Shown here: positions 18,001 to 25,748 of the stretch, piece by piece | Position numbering within the stretch: the first letter of the stretch is position 1 | Layout: each line of letters starts with the position of its first letter | Source: Mucilaginibacter_A sp965201005 | Lineage (GTDB): Bacteria > Bacteroidota > Bacteroidia > Sphingobacteriales > Sphingobacteriaceae | Reading direction: 5' to 3' | Length of the DNA: 64,000 nt | Assembly: GCF_965201005.1 (NCBI RefSeq) | Contig: NZ_OZ241747.1 | Span: forward strand, 2,232,001-2,296,000 | Program-made: the position numbers and the translations under genes | The notes under the pieces: generated by a model | Database searches by the model: none | Seen by the model: the letters and a program-made list of their open reading frames with translations, nothing else | What the model was told of the DNA's origin: nothing

Positions 18001-18975
18001 ATGTATTCTATACAGCAACTGCAAAATATTATTGTCGAGGCCATTGACGGCAAAAAGTACCCGGCAGAACCGGCAGAACTTTACCAGCCTATGCAATATA
18101 TGATGAACCTGGGCGGAAAACGGCTGCGTCCTGCCTTGTTGTTAATGGGTTGTGATGCTTTTGGCGGAGATATTTATCAGGCCATCAATCCTGCCATTGC
18201 CATTGAAGTGTTCCATAATTTCACGTTGATGCACGATGACATTATGGACAATGCACCGTTGCGCCGAGGTAAAACCACGGTTCACGAAAAGTGGAATTCC
18301 AGTGTTGGTATTCTTTCCGGCGATGCAATGCTGGTGGAAGGCTACAAGCTGATGATGCAGGTGGATGAAAAAGTTTTGCGGCCTGTTCTGGAAATTTTTA
18401 ACGATACCGCCATTGCCGTTTGCGAAGGCCAGCAATTGGACATGAATTTTGAGCAGTTAAAAGAAGTACGCATTGAATCGTACCTCAACATGATCCGCTT
18501 AAAAACGGCCGTGGTTTTGGGCGGTGCTTTAAAAATCGGTGCTTTGATTGCCGGTGCCGAAAAACAGGATGCCGATCTGATTTATGCTTTCGGGGAAGAT
18601 TTGGGGATTGCTTTCCAGTTGCAAGACGATATTTTGGATGTTTACGGCGATCCGGAAAAATTTGGCAAACAAGTTGGCGGCGACATTTTATCCAACAAAA
18701 AAACTTATTTGCTGATCAAAGCTTTGGAAACCGCAAATGAAAACCAGTTACAGGAATTGAATTCCTGGTTGCAGGCCACCAATTTTAACCCGGTAAAAAA
18801 AGTATCGGCTGTAAGAAACCTGTTTGATCAGATGGAAATCCGCGAAAAAGCAGAGCAGGAAATGAACCGGTATGCCCAACGGGCTTTGCAAAGCTTAAAA
18901 GATTTGCCTTTGGCGGAGATGCAGAAATCGCAGTTGTTTGAGTTTGCGGATATGTTGTTGGTTAGGGAAAATTGA
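18001..18975 (+). CDS. Polyprenyl (isoprenyl) diphosphate synthase
   Basis: 324 aa all-alpha trans-prenyltransferase. The first aspartate-rich motif is LMHDDIMD (about residue 77), preceded by GGKRLRPALLL, and the second is QLQDDILDVYGD (about 203). These bind the allylic diphosphate through magnesium. The residues before the first motif are bulky (FHNFT), which tends to limit chain length, so a geranyl/farnesyl/geranylgeranyl product is likely; I cannot fix the chain length. Only 15 bases separate it from rnr, so the two are probably one transcript. Confidence 0.87.
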   Translation: MYSIQQLQNIIVEAIDGKKYPAEPAELYQPMQYMMNLGGKRLRPALLLMGCDAFGGDIYQAINPAIAIEVFHNFTLMHDDIMDNAPLRRGKTTVHEKWNSSVGILSGDAMLVEGYKLMMQVDEKVLRPVLEIFNDTAIAVCEGQQLDMNFEQLKEVRIESYLNMIRLKTAVVLGGALKIGALIAGAEKQDADLIYAFGEDLGIAFQLQDDILDVYGDPEKFGKQVGGDILSNKKTYLLIKALETANENQLQELNSWLQATNFNPVKKVSAVRNLFDQMEIREKAEQEMNRYAQRALQSLKDLPLAEMQKSQLFEFADMLLVREN

Positions 18976-18984
18976 TGACTCCTT

Positions 18985-19137
18985 CTATTTCTTAAGATTA
19001 GGCAAACCTGTTTTACTTAAAACTTCATTAGCTTTTTTAAGTTTTTTAGGAAATAGAACTTTCCCTCTGAGCTGTTCTAGTTTTTTATCGAAAACAATAA
19101 TTGGAACTTTTGATTGATTTAATTCTTCAATTTTCAT
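18985..19137 (-). CDS. Small hypothetical protein paired with DUF6934-like gene
   Basis: 50 aa (begins MKIEELNQSKVPIIVFD, ends GLPNLKK). Its ATG overlaps the stop codon of the upstream DUF6934-like reading frame (ATGA), so the two form a translationally coupled pair. It is lysine-rich and soluble. Similar two-gene units occur widely in Bacteroidota and may be toxin-antitoxin-like, but this is inference. Its AT-rich composition matches the rest of the 19-20.8 kb patch. Confidence 0.6.
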   Translation of the reverse strand: MKIEELNQSKVPIIVFDKKLEQLRGKVLFPKKLKKANEVLSKTGLPNLKK

Positions 19138-19596
19138 AACGTAAAATTATTATCTTTTTTTGTTAATAAAAAGGCTTCATAATCCTCACCAACAACAAAC
19201 TCCTCCCAATTTTCTTTTTTATTGTAACCATAAATTGTAAAGTCTTCTGAAATTTCAGCCAGATTATTTGTTATACCCATTCTATATAATCTTGTTCTTA
19301 CAGATGTACTTCCTGTTGCTAAAATCCAGGCTTTTGGATACTTTTCTGTAAAAAGCATATACTGTAGAAGCTACTGTTGCTAAAACTTTTAAACTGTCCC
19401 CATTATTGGTTACCGTAAGATCGTTAATACTTTTTGTTGTTTCGTCATAATCGCCAAATCCAAGGTTGTAAACATTTTCTGTACTTGTTTCAGTGTATTC
19501 TACAACTTTTTTAAATAGTCCCTTTGATCCTTCACTTGTAGATTCATAAAATAAAAATTGCTCTTCTGAACGATACAAATATTTAGGATGCTTCAT
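19134..19596 (-). pseudogene. DUF6934-like gene broken by a frameshift
   Basis: The N-terminal part (from ATG 19596, MKHPKYLYRSEEQFLFYES) reads to ATVASTVYAF near 19350. The homologous continuation TEKYPKAWILATGSTSVRTR is in the next frame and runs to 19134. Removing one T from the TTTTT run at about 19349-19353 (gene strand GCTTTTTACAG) restores a single ~153-aa frame. The restored sequence fits the Bacteroidota DUF6934 family (GS-x-x-RTRLYRMGI...NNL-E-I motif). This is either a real pseudogene or a homopolymer sequencing error. Confidence 0.65.
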
Positions 19597-19614
19597 TAAC
19601 AAATTATCCTGAAT

Positions 19615-19803
19615 TTAAAATAATATTTCCAAAACTTTTATTACCTGCTCCTGCTGCACACCTTCAAAATCATCTAAAAAACAATCAATTAATTCTCCTG
19701 ATTCCAAGTAATCAAAGAGGTTTTTAATAGGAACACGAGTTCCGAAAAAAACTGGTGTTCAACCTAATATTTCTGGATGGATATTGATAATGTGGTTTTC
19801 CAT
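19615..19803 (-). pseudogene. DUF433 antitoxin-like gene with an in-frame stop
   Basis: From ATG 19803 the frame reads 14 codons (ending HPEILG), then TGA at 19759-19761, then TPVFFGTRVPIKNLFDYLE and on to a TAA at 19615. The GTPVFFGTRVPIKNL segment is the diagnostic DUF433 (VapB45-like) motif, in which a residue such as Lys, Arg or Cys normally precedes TP. A single base change explains the stop. DUF433 proteins are usually antitoxins of DUF5615 PIN-like toxins; no toxin is adjacent here. Confidence 0.65.
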
Positions 19804-19880
19804 GGCTTAAATTTTATCTTCTGATTTTTACATTACTAAAAATTAAAAAAGTAGTAGGAAAGTTTATATATGTTCACATT

Positions 19881-20801
19881 TTATTCATTTAATAAATCTG
19901 ACAAAGTTTTCCCATTATCAAGAACCCAATCAGAACGAGTACCAAAACCCCAGTCAAATTTTACATTTAAAGACAATTCTTGTGAAATAATTTTTCTTAG
20001 ATTACTAAAGGAATAAGCCTCATTATCAATCGTTCTTTTTAAACATGTGGTATCAGTATTTATAATTTCTGCAAAAATTTGTGAATCAGTTTTAAGAAAT
20101 CCTTTATCTAAAGCAGGTTTAAAATACACTTTATCACCAACTTTTAATTTTGACTGGTCAAATAATTCTTTTATAATTGACTTTGCTTTTTTACTTTTTT
20201 TGTTTTTGCTCTCTTTTACAATATTTTCTTCAGGCAAAATAAATGCTTGGGCAAAAAACTCTTTACCAGTAGAATCTTTAAAATAATTAAAATTTACTGC
20301 ATTAATATCTACTGAATATTCATTAGAAAGATAATTAATAATCCTATTAGTTGAATCATCAATTTCAGAACCCACTATCAACATTTTTGGGTTTAATTTG
20401 ATTTTTAATTCTTCAGCACTTTTATTAAATGTTACAGAAAAAAACTCTTTAATATCTTTTATTTCTGTTTTACTAAAATCACTAAAAATGTTGTTAAGGC
20501 CCTCGTAATCTAATTCTTTTACCCAAGTAGCATAATCCAAAACCTGAGCAATAATTTCTCGATATGTCTTGTCTCTTTTCAATTCAATTATAATAACCTC
20601 TCCTACAGAATTTATTGCAAGAATATCTATTATTTTTCTATAAGGAGTAACCACCTGCCGACCAATTATTGCCAAATCAGATGATAAAATTGAAATGTCA
20701 TTAATTAGCCAATCTTCCAACCTTTTTTCGAAGTCCAAAGGTTGTTTATTAACTTGTTTGACTGTGTTTGCTTGAATTTCCCAAAGTTTTATCTGTTCCA
20801 C
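19881..20801 (-). CDS. NucS/DUF91-like PD-(D/E)XK nuclease-domain protein
   Basis: 306 aa. Residues ~25-105 form an endonuclease-like core: PYRKIIDILAINSVGEVIIIELKR, the D-x(n)-E-x-K arrangement of PD-(D/E)XK enzymes, followed by an amphipathic helix with QVLDYATWV as in NucS/DUF91 and RecB-like proteins. The C-terminal half (about 215-306) has a lysine-rich linker and a separate domain with KVGDKVYFKPALDKGF. Such proteins bind or cut branched or mismatched DNA; the target here is unknown. Its low GC and lack of dispersed words match a horizontally acquired patch. Confidence 0.7.
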   Translation of the reverse strand: MEQIKLWEIQANTVKQVNKQPLDFEKRLEDWLINDISILSSDLAIIGRQVVTPYRKIIDILAINSVGEVIIIELKRDKTYREIIAQVLDYATWVKELDYEGLNNIFSDFSKTEIKDIKEFFSVTFNKSAEELKIKLNPKMLIVGSEIDDSTNRIINYLSNEYSVDINAVNFNYFKDSTGKEFFAQAFILPEENIVKESKNKKSKKAKSIIKELFDQSKLKVGDKVYFKPALDKGFLKTDSQIFAEIINTDTTCLKRTIDNEAYSFSNLRKIISQELSLNVKFDWGFGTRSDWVLDNGKTLSDLLNE

Positions 20802-20850
20802 CGTAATTTGAATTTCTTAAAAAAGATATACACTTAAATTATTATAACCC

Positions 20851-20887
20851 AAAAAGCCCTGACTCAATCTCTCAAGTCAGGGCTTTT
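20851..20887. terminator. Bidirectional terminator between the nuclease gene and rpmA
   Basis: AAAAAGCCCTGACT pairs with AGTCAGGGCTTTTT. It serves the leftward L21-L27 transcript. Confidence 0.8.
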
Positions 20888-20893
20888 TTAGGT

Positions 20894-20907
20894 GGTAAAA
20901 GAAGTAT
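20894..20907 (+). repeat. Dispersed word at the rpmA stop codon
   Basis: GGTAAAAGAAGTAT shares its last base with the complement of the rpmA TAA (20907-20909). Confidence 0.8.
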
Positions 20908-21317
20908 TATGCGGAAACCGCTTCTCCTTCGCCTTCCGTTTCTGTGGAGGCAATTACTTCATCAACCAAATTACCTTCCGGTGTTACAACTGTTGGGTTA
21001 ACCTCAACCGTTTCGTTTAATTCAATTGGTTGTGTTGCTGCAGGCTGTGCAACATCAGCAGTTTCAAAAGGGATTACAGAAACGTAAGAACGGTTATCTG
21101 CTTTCTTTTTGAACATTACTTGGCCATCAACCATTGCAAATAATGTGTGATCTCTGCCAATACCTACATTTTTATCAGGGTTGTGTGGCGTACCGCGCTG
21201 GCGAACGATGATGTTACCGGCAATTGCCATCTGGCCACCAAATATTTTAATTCCTAAACGTTTGCTATGCGATTCGCGGCCGTTTCTGGAACTGCCCGCG
21301 CCTTTTTTATGTGCCAT
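20907..21317 (-). CDS. rpmA: 50S ribosomal protein L27 with long acidic C-terminal extension
   Basis: 136 aa. The first ~88 residues are canonical bL27 (MAHKKGAGSSRNGRES, then GIGRDHTLFAMVDGQVMFKKK), with the flexible N-terminal tail that reaches the peptidyl-transferase centre. Typical bL27 ends about there. Here about 48 extra residues follow, rich in Val, Thr, Glu and Ala and lacking Lys/Arg (ending EGEGEAVSA). The tail is probably disordered and surface-exposed. It lies in an operon with rplU, 49 bases downstream of it. Confidence 0.95.
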   Translation of the reverse strand: MAHKKGAGSSRNGRESHSKRLGIKIFGGQMAIAGNIIVRQRGTPHNPDKNVGIGRDHTLFAMVDGQVMFKKKADNRSYVSVIPFETADVAQPAATQPIELNETVEVNPTVVTPEGNLVDEVIASTETEGEGEAVSA

Positions 21318-21366
21318 TTTTTTTAGTTTTTAGGGAACTGAAGCCAGTTCAAAGTTTTTAAATCAA

Positions 21367-21675
21367 TTATAAAGTGATTCCGGTGATCTCGATTTTGGTG
21401 AATTGCTGGCGGTGGCCGTTTTTCTTTTTGTAGCCTTTACGACGTTTCTTTTTGAAAACGATAACTTTATCACCTTTTAAATGAGACACAATTTTAGCAG
21501 AAACACGAGCATTTTCCAAACCGCTGCCGATCGAGAAATTTCCTTCATTTTCTGCCAACAATACCTGGTCAAATTCAATACTAGCGCCTTCTTCTCCCTG
21601 CAAACGGTGCACAAAAAGCTTCTGGTCTTTGGCAACTTTAAATTGCTGTCCGGCTATACTTACTATTGCGTACAT
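21367..21675 (-). CDS. rplU: 50S ribosomal protein L21
   Basis: 102 aa, full length. It begins MYAIVSIAGQQFKV and has the family motif KVIVFKKKRRKGYKKKNGHRQ near the C-terminus (residues ~70-90), which contacts 23S rRNA. It is first gene of the rplU-rpmA operon, the conserved bacterial order. Confidence 0.97.
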   Translation of the reverse strand: MYAIVSIAGQQFKVAKDQKLFVHRLQGEEGASIEFDQVLLAENEGNFSIGSGLENARVSAKIVSHLKGDKVIVFKKKRRKGYKKKNGHRQQFTKIEITGITL

Positions 21676-21701
21676 TGTTAAATAATTTTTTAAATGAGGC
21701 G

Positions 21702-21709
21702 CAAATATA
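21702..21709 (-). promoter_or_regulatory. Bacteroidota -7 box (TATATTTG) of the rplU-rpmA operon
   Basis: On the minus strand it reads TATATTTG, matching TAnnTTTG. It gives a leader of about 25 bases before the rplU ATG at 21675. Confidence 0.55.
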
Positions 21710-21724
21710 GATAAAAATTTATGT

Positions 21725-21738
21725 TATAAAAACAGTAT
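21725..21738 (+). repeat. Dispersed word, form II with GTAT end
   Basis: TATAAAAACAGTAT in the gap between rplU and the 166-aa gene, directly upstream of the rplU promoter box. Confidence 0.75.
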
Positions 21739-21745
21739 CGCCAGC

Positions 21746-22246
21746 TTATTTTGACCGGTCTTCTGCGTCGGCCAAACGTTGTTCAATTTCTTTGGCCAGC
21801 TGCATGGCCGCATCTTTTAAACGGATATCGCCATTATAAGCTTCATCGAATAAAACCTGCTTGGTTTTACGCTGATAATGAAAAGCAAAATAATAATGTG
21901 GCGATTTGTGCACGGTATCTTCCGTAGTGTTGGTTATTTCCTTCGGGAAATCCCAAAAGCCCAATCGTGCTGCTTTGCGGTGAAGGTATAGCAAATCATC
22001 TTTGTTAAGCAGTACTGTTTTTACCACTATAGAATCATGATCGTTCACGTATTGATATCGGCCCGTCCTGGAATCGTAAGTATTGTTCAGGTTCTGTCCT
22101 TCACCATATTTAAATTCCATGTATTGAAATTCTGAAAACTTGAACGGCGCATCACTGATCATCATCCCGTAGTAATAAACGCAGTAGATCATAAACGGAA
22201 CAATAATGCTGAAAGCAAGGAATATTTTTTTATAACGATCGGTCAT
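21746..22246 (-). CDS. Hypothetical membrane-anchored protein
   Basis: 166 aa. A single transmembrane segment follows a short basic N-terminus (IFLAFSIIVPFMIYCVYYYG, about residues 8-28). The remaining ~135 residues are extracytoplasmic and polar, with YKYGEGQNLNN-type turns and a C-terminal amphipathic helix (AAMQLAKEIEQRL). I do not recognise a family. It sits alone between the rplU operon and the symporter gene on the same strand. Confidence 0.6.
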   Translation of the reverse strand: MTDRYKKIFLAFSIIVPFMIYCVYYYGMMISDAPFKFSEFQYMEFKYGEGQNLNNTYDSRTGRYQYVNDHDSIVVKTVLLNKDDLLYLHRKAARLGFWDFPKEITNTTEDTVHKSPHYYFAFHYQRKTKQVLFDEAYNGDIRLKDAAMQLAKEIEQRLADAEDRSK

Positions 22247-22315
22247 TTTTGCAGGATAATATTTCTGTTCAAAATTCGGCTTAAAAACTTGTTATGCAAA
22301 ATTTTGATCGCTTTG

Positions 22316-22524
22316 ATGCTGTTTTTATCAGGTAAAATCTTGAATTGTTTTTCTGAAAGTATTGTTTAAAGCAGATTTGAATTTCCTTTGGCGCAACATT
22401 ATATCTATCAGGACCTAAGACAGCCTAAAGTGAAAAGCGGTGTGCGTGGCCAGACTTTTTACACAAAACAAGTTTTTTTTGGATAAAAGAAGCCTTTGAT
22501 TTTTTTAACGATGCTTCTTTTACC
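22316..22524. repeat. Three dispersed words in a 287-base intergenic region
   Basis: ATGCTGTTTTTATC at 22316-22329, an imperfect GATAAAAGAAGCCT at 22482-22495 and ATGCTTCTTTTACC at 22511-22524. No gene or other structure is supported between 22247 and 22533. Confidence 0.75.
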
Positions 22525-22533
22525 TATCCAAAA

Positions 22534-23907
22534 TCAAGCTTCCAACTCCCCTTCCCATTTGCTTACCACCGCCGTTGCCATGGCGTTTCCCAATACGTTG
22601 GTGGCAGAGCGGCCCATATCCAGCAGGGGGTCAATACCAATCAATAAAGCCAAACCTGCCTCGGGGATATTGAAACTGGCTATCGTTCCGGCAATTACAA
22701 CTAAGGACGCACGCGGCACACCGGCAATGCCTTTACTGGTTAGCATCAGCACCAAAAGCATTGATAATTGCTGCTGAAAAGAAAGGTGAATATTGTAGGA
22801 TTGCGCCAGAAAGAGCGAGGCAAAAGTCATGTACATCATTGAGCCGTCCAGGTTAAAAGAATAACCCAGCGGCAGCACAAAACTTACAATTTTATCTTTA
22901 CAGCCAAATCTTTCCAGCTCAATCAAGGTGCGCGGATAAGCGGCCTCGCTGGTAGAAGTGCTAAAGGCAATCAGCATGGCATCTTTCAAATTGTTTACCA
23001 GTGTAAAAACGCGCTGTTTTAAAACGGTAAAGCCGGCCAGTACCAGCACCAGCCATAAAACCAGCAGCGCAAAATAAAATTCGCCGATAAAAACAGCATA
23101 AGTTGCAATTACGCTTAAACCCTGCTTGGCCACGATTGCGGTCATCGCCCCAAAAACGGCCAGCGGTGCCACATACATCACATAAGTGGTTATTTTGAGG
23201 ATGACGTGCGCAATTGCATCCATCGCTTTGATAACTATTGCGCCCTTTTCGCCAATGGCGGCCGTTGCCACGCCGAAAAAAAGCGAAAACACCACAATCT
23301 GCAAAATCTCGTTATAGGCCATCGCTTCCACAAAACTTTTTGGGAAAACATGCGACAAAAAATCTTTTAAAGACAAAGCCGTTTTTTGGATGCCCGATTG
23401 CAAATGTTCGTCTGGTAAAATCAGGTGCATGGATTTTCCGGGCTGAAAAAAGTTGACCAAAATCATCCCCAGCAACAGCGAAACCAGCGTAGCACTGATA
23501 AACCAAAGCATTGTTTTGCCGCCAATGCGCCCAACGGCTTTAATATCGCCCACTTTGGCCACGCCAACCACTAAAGTTGTAAATACCAGCGGTGCCACGA
23601 TCATCTTGATCAGCCTTAAAAAAATATCGCTCAAAACGGTAAAATATTCCAGCTTGCTTTCGCGGATAGCATCGTTTTCTTTGCGGATGGCGTTTTGTGC
23701 TGTTTTTTGGGTTTTCAAGTTCTGATAAGTGGCAGAACCGGTATCTTTTACGTCCAGCATTTGCACCTGGATGTTTATAAGCTGCTTTTCGGCCTGGTAA
23801 ATACGGTTGTTGTAAGAACTGATGCTGGTAACGTTGTAAAAATAACCGGCCAAAACGCCGAAAATCAGTGCTAAAAAAATAAATAAAGTAAGTTTGCTTT
23901 TTGCCAT
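22534..23907 (-). CDS. Dicarboxylate/amino acid:cation symporter (DAACS family, GltP/DctA-like)
   Basis: 457 aa with about eight transmembrane helices plus two re-entrant hairpins. The TM7-HP2 region carries FSLDGSMMYMTFASLFLAQ-like helix residues (here FNLDGSMMYMT), corresponding to the NMDGT sodium-binding motif. HP1 is FSTSTSEAAYPRTL and the last helix has GIDPLLDMGRSATNVLGNA with the Asp/Arg/Asn substrate- and ion-binding residues. An extra ~60-residue N-terminal hydrophilic loop after TM1 is typical of Bacteroidota members. It imports glutamate, aspartate or C4-dicarboxylates with H+ or Na+. An in-frame dispersed word lies at 23086-23099 (Y-A-V-F-I). Confidence 0.88.
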   Translation of the reverse strand: MAKSKLTLFIFLALIFGVLAGYFYNVTSISSYNNRIYQAEKQLINIQVQMLDVKDTGSATYQNLKTQKTAQNAIRKENDAIRESKLEYFTVLSDIFLRLIKMIVAPLVFTTLVVGVAKVGDIKAVGRIGGKTMLWFISATLVSLLLGMILVNFFQPGKSMHLILPDEHLQSGIQKTALSLKDFLSHVFPKSFVEAMAYNEILQIVVFSLFFGVATAAIGEKGAIVIKAMDAIAHVILKITTYVMYVAPLAVFGAMTAIVAKQGLSVIATYAVFIGEFYFALLVLWLVLVLAGFTVLKQRVFTLVNNLKDAMLIAFSTSTSEAAYPRTLIELERFGCKDKIVSFVLPLGYSFNLDGSMMYMTFASLFLAQSYNIHLSFQQQLSMLLVLMLTSKGIAGVPRASLVVIAGTIASFNIPEAGLALLIGIDPLLDMGRSATNVLGNAMATAVVSKWEGELEA

Positions 23908-23960
23908 TCAAAAAAAATTGTAAAAATCTAAAACTACAATTATTTAATGTTTTGCTGAAA

Positions 23961-23968
23961 TATATTTG
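23961..23968 (+). promoter_or_regulatory. Bacteroidota -7 box (TATATTTG)
   Basis: It lies 6 bases before the ATG at 23974, which argues for that start and a leaderless mRNA. A GTG at 23968 would overlap the box. Confidence 0.5.
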
Positions 23969-23973
23969 TGCCC

Positions 23974-24498
23974 ATGAGCATTGCCTATCCAACAGCTGAT
24001 TTAAAAAAAGAACTGCAGCATTTAAACGCTGCCGAAATTGCTGCGCTATGTTTGCGGATGGCGCGTTTTAAAAAAGAAAATAAAGAATTGCTAACCTATT
24101 TGCTGTTTAAGGCCGATGACCCGGAAGCGTTTGTGCAGCAATACAAGGAAGAAATGGACAAGCAGTTTAAACAACTTCCGGGCAAAAGTTTTCATGCCGT
24201 AAAAACACTTCGCAAAATTGCTTTGCTGATGAACAACCAAATTAAATATTCAGGTTTGGAAACGGTAAAGGTAGAACTGCTGCTTCATTTTTGCCATAAT
24301 TATATTGAGCAGGTTTACTATCATTCTTCTTACAAACCCCTACACAACGTTTTTTACCGTTTTGCCGAAAAAACCAAAGCCGCCATCCAGAAAATGCAGG
24401 AAGATTTACAGTACGATTACGGCAATTTATACAACGAAATGCTGCAATATGCCGAAGAAGAAATCCATTGGTTTGAAAAGAAATCATTGCTGCTGTAA
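23974..24498 (+). CDS. Hypothetical helical protein
   Basis: About 174 aa from ATG 23974. It is predicted all-alpha and highly charged (MARFKKENKELLTYLLFKADD early; EDLQYDYGNLYNEMLQYAEEE late), without signal peptide or membrane segments. I do not recognise a family. It is divergent from the symporter and 48 bases upstream of the ECF sigma gene, with which it might share a transcript. Confidence 0.65.
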   Translation: MSIAYPTADLKKELQHLNAAEIAALCLRMARFKKENKELLTYLLFKADDPEAFVQQYKEEMDKQFKQLPGKSFHAVKTLRKIALLMNNQIKYSGLETVKVELLLHFCHNYIEQVYYHSSYKPLHNVFYRFAEKTKAAIQKMQEDLQYDYGNLYNEMLQYAEEEIHWFEKKSLLL

Positions 24499-24505
24499 CA
24501 AACCG

Positions 24506-24519
24506 ATACTGTTTTTATC
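24506..24519 (-). repeat. Dispersed word, form II
   Basis: ATACTGTTTTTATC, 8 bases after the stop of the preceding gene. Confidence 0.8.
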
Positions 24520-24545
24520 CTACTAAAAACAAGCTGCCACGACCG

Positions 24546-25043
24546 GTGAAAACTAAAGACAGTGCTTTTAAGGAAATTTACGAAGCGAACTCGAAACGCA
24601 TCTATCGTTTGTGTTTTACTTACACGGCAGATGAAGCGGCGGCAAACGATTTGTTGCAGGAAACTTTTTTAAAAGTCTGGCAAAACCTGGATAAATTCCG
24701 CAACCAGTCCATGATTTCTACCTGGATTTACCGCATCGCCGTGAACACTTGTTTAACTTATTTAAAATCGGAAAAAAGGCAGGCCAAAGATGAGCTTACG
24801 CCATTTATTGAAGAGAACGAAAAGGAAGAAATTTCGGGCAAAAAAGAAGAAGTGGATTTGCTTTATAAATGTATTTCTAAACTGGAAGAATCTGAAAGAC
24901 TGCTGATTACGATGGTTTTGGACGAGTTGCCTTATCCTGAAATTGCAGAAGTTTCGGGTATTTCTGAAGGGAATTTAAGAGTGAAAATCCATCGCATTAA
25001 ACAAAAACTAACCGAGTTGTACAACCGTTATGAAAAACTTTGA
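24546..25043 (+). CDS. ECF RNA polymerase sigma factor
   Basis: 165 aa starting with GTG at 24546. Region 2 spans about residues 8-75 (IYRLCFTYTADEAAANDLLQ and TFLKVWQNLDKF, sigma-70 r2), then a short linker. Region 4 follows (LPYPEIAEVSGISEGNLRVKIHRIKQKL, helix-turn-helix). The absence of region 1.1/3 and the size define an ECF sigma factor. The downstream gene overlaps by 14 bases and encodes a membrane protein that may act as its anti-sigma partner. Its target promoters are unknown; the GTAAC/CGTA pairs before the two sRNA copies are candidates only by motif type. Confidence 0.87.
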   Translation: MKTKDSAFKEIYEANSKRIYRLCFTYTADEAAANDLLQETFLKVWQNLDKFRNQSMISTWIYRIAVNTCLTYLKSEKRQAKDELTPFIEENEKEEISGKKEEVDLLYKCISKLEESERLLITMVLDELPYPEIAEVSGISEGNLRVKIHRIKQKLTELYNRYEKL

Positions 25044-25623
25044 GGAATTAAGCTCGCTGTGGATTGAACAACCCAAAGCCGGGCAAATACCTGTAGATAC
25101 TTTGTTGAAACAGGTAAAAAAAGGCACAGCAGCCTTGAATCGCAAACTGCTGTGGAGCGTTGTGCTGATGGCCGCCACATTTATGTTTATGATCGTGCTG
25201 TTTTTGTTTTTCCTGTTCAATTCCTGGCTTACTTATGCCGGGATATTTATCACGATGAGCACGATTTTAATTTATGCGATCATGATGTTTCGGGATTACC
25301 GGCTGATTGCCTCGCATGACCCAACTACGGAAGTGAATGTTTATCTTGAAAACCTGAAAATCTACAAAACCAGCCGCGTAAGGGTTTACGGCAACATGTA
25401 TTACATCTATACTTTTTTGATGAGTTTGGGCTTGAGCCTGTTTTTGATAGAAATATTAAAACCGGCAAAATTATGGTTTGAAATGTTGGCTTATGCCCTA
25501 TTTTTCGGATGGATCATTTTCGTTACGTTTTATTGGAGAAAGCGCATCATCAAAACCGAACAGCAAAAAATCAGTGAAATTATTGAGCGATTGGAACGGC
25601 TGAAAATGCAGTTCAGGGATTGA
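25030..25623 (+). CDS. Membrane protein coupled to the ECF sigma factor (possible anti-sigma)
   Basis: 197 aa, ATG at 25030 overlapping the sigma gene end. A cytoplasmic N-terminal ~40 residues (FEELSSLWIEQPKAGQIP) is followed by two closely spaced transmembrane helices (about 45-90). Two more follow (about 125-165), then a charged C-terminal coiled stretch (KRIIKTEQQKISEIIERLERLKMQ). There is no zinc-binding HxxxCxxC anti-sigma motif, so the anti-sigma role is inferred from gene order alone. Confidence 0.65.
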   Translation: MKNFEELSSLWIEQPKAGQIPVDTLLKQVKKGTAALNRKLLWSVVLMAATFMFMIVLFLFFLFNSWLTYAGIFITMSTILIYAIMMFRDYRLIASHDPTTEVNVYLENLKIYKTSRVRVYGNMYYIYTFLMSLGLSLFLIEILKPAKLWFEMLAYALFFGWIIFVTFYWRKRIIKTEQQKISEIIERLERLKMQFRD

Positions 25624-25657
25624 ACGTTCAAACACGGAAAGTGTATAAAACTTGCCC

Positions 25658-25744
25658 ATGCTTCTTTTACCGGTACTTTTTTGTGATGCAATAATTCATT
25701 TTAAAATCAGTAACTGACCAAATTTATACCGGTAAAAACAGCAT
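25658..25744. repeat. Inverted pair of dispersed words
   Basis: ATGCTTCTTTTACC (25658-25671) faces GGTAAAAACAGCAT (25731-25744) between two convergent genes. The extended sites are near-palindromic (TTTTACCGGTA and TATACCGGTAAAA), a possible weak terminator. Confidence 0.85.
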
Positions 25745-25748
25745 CAGC

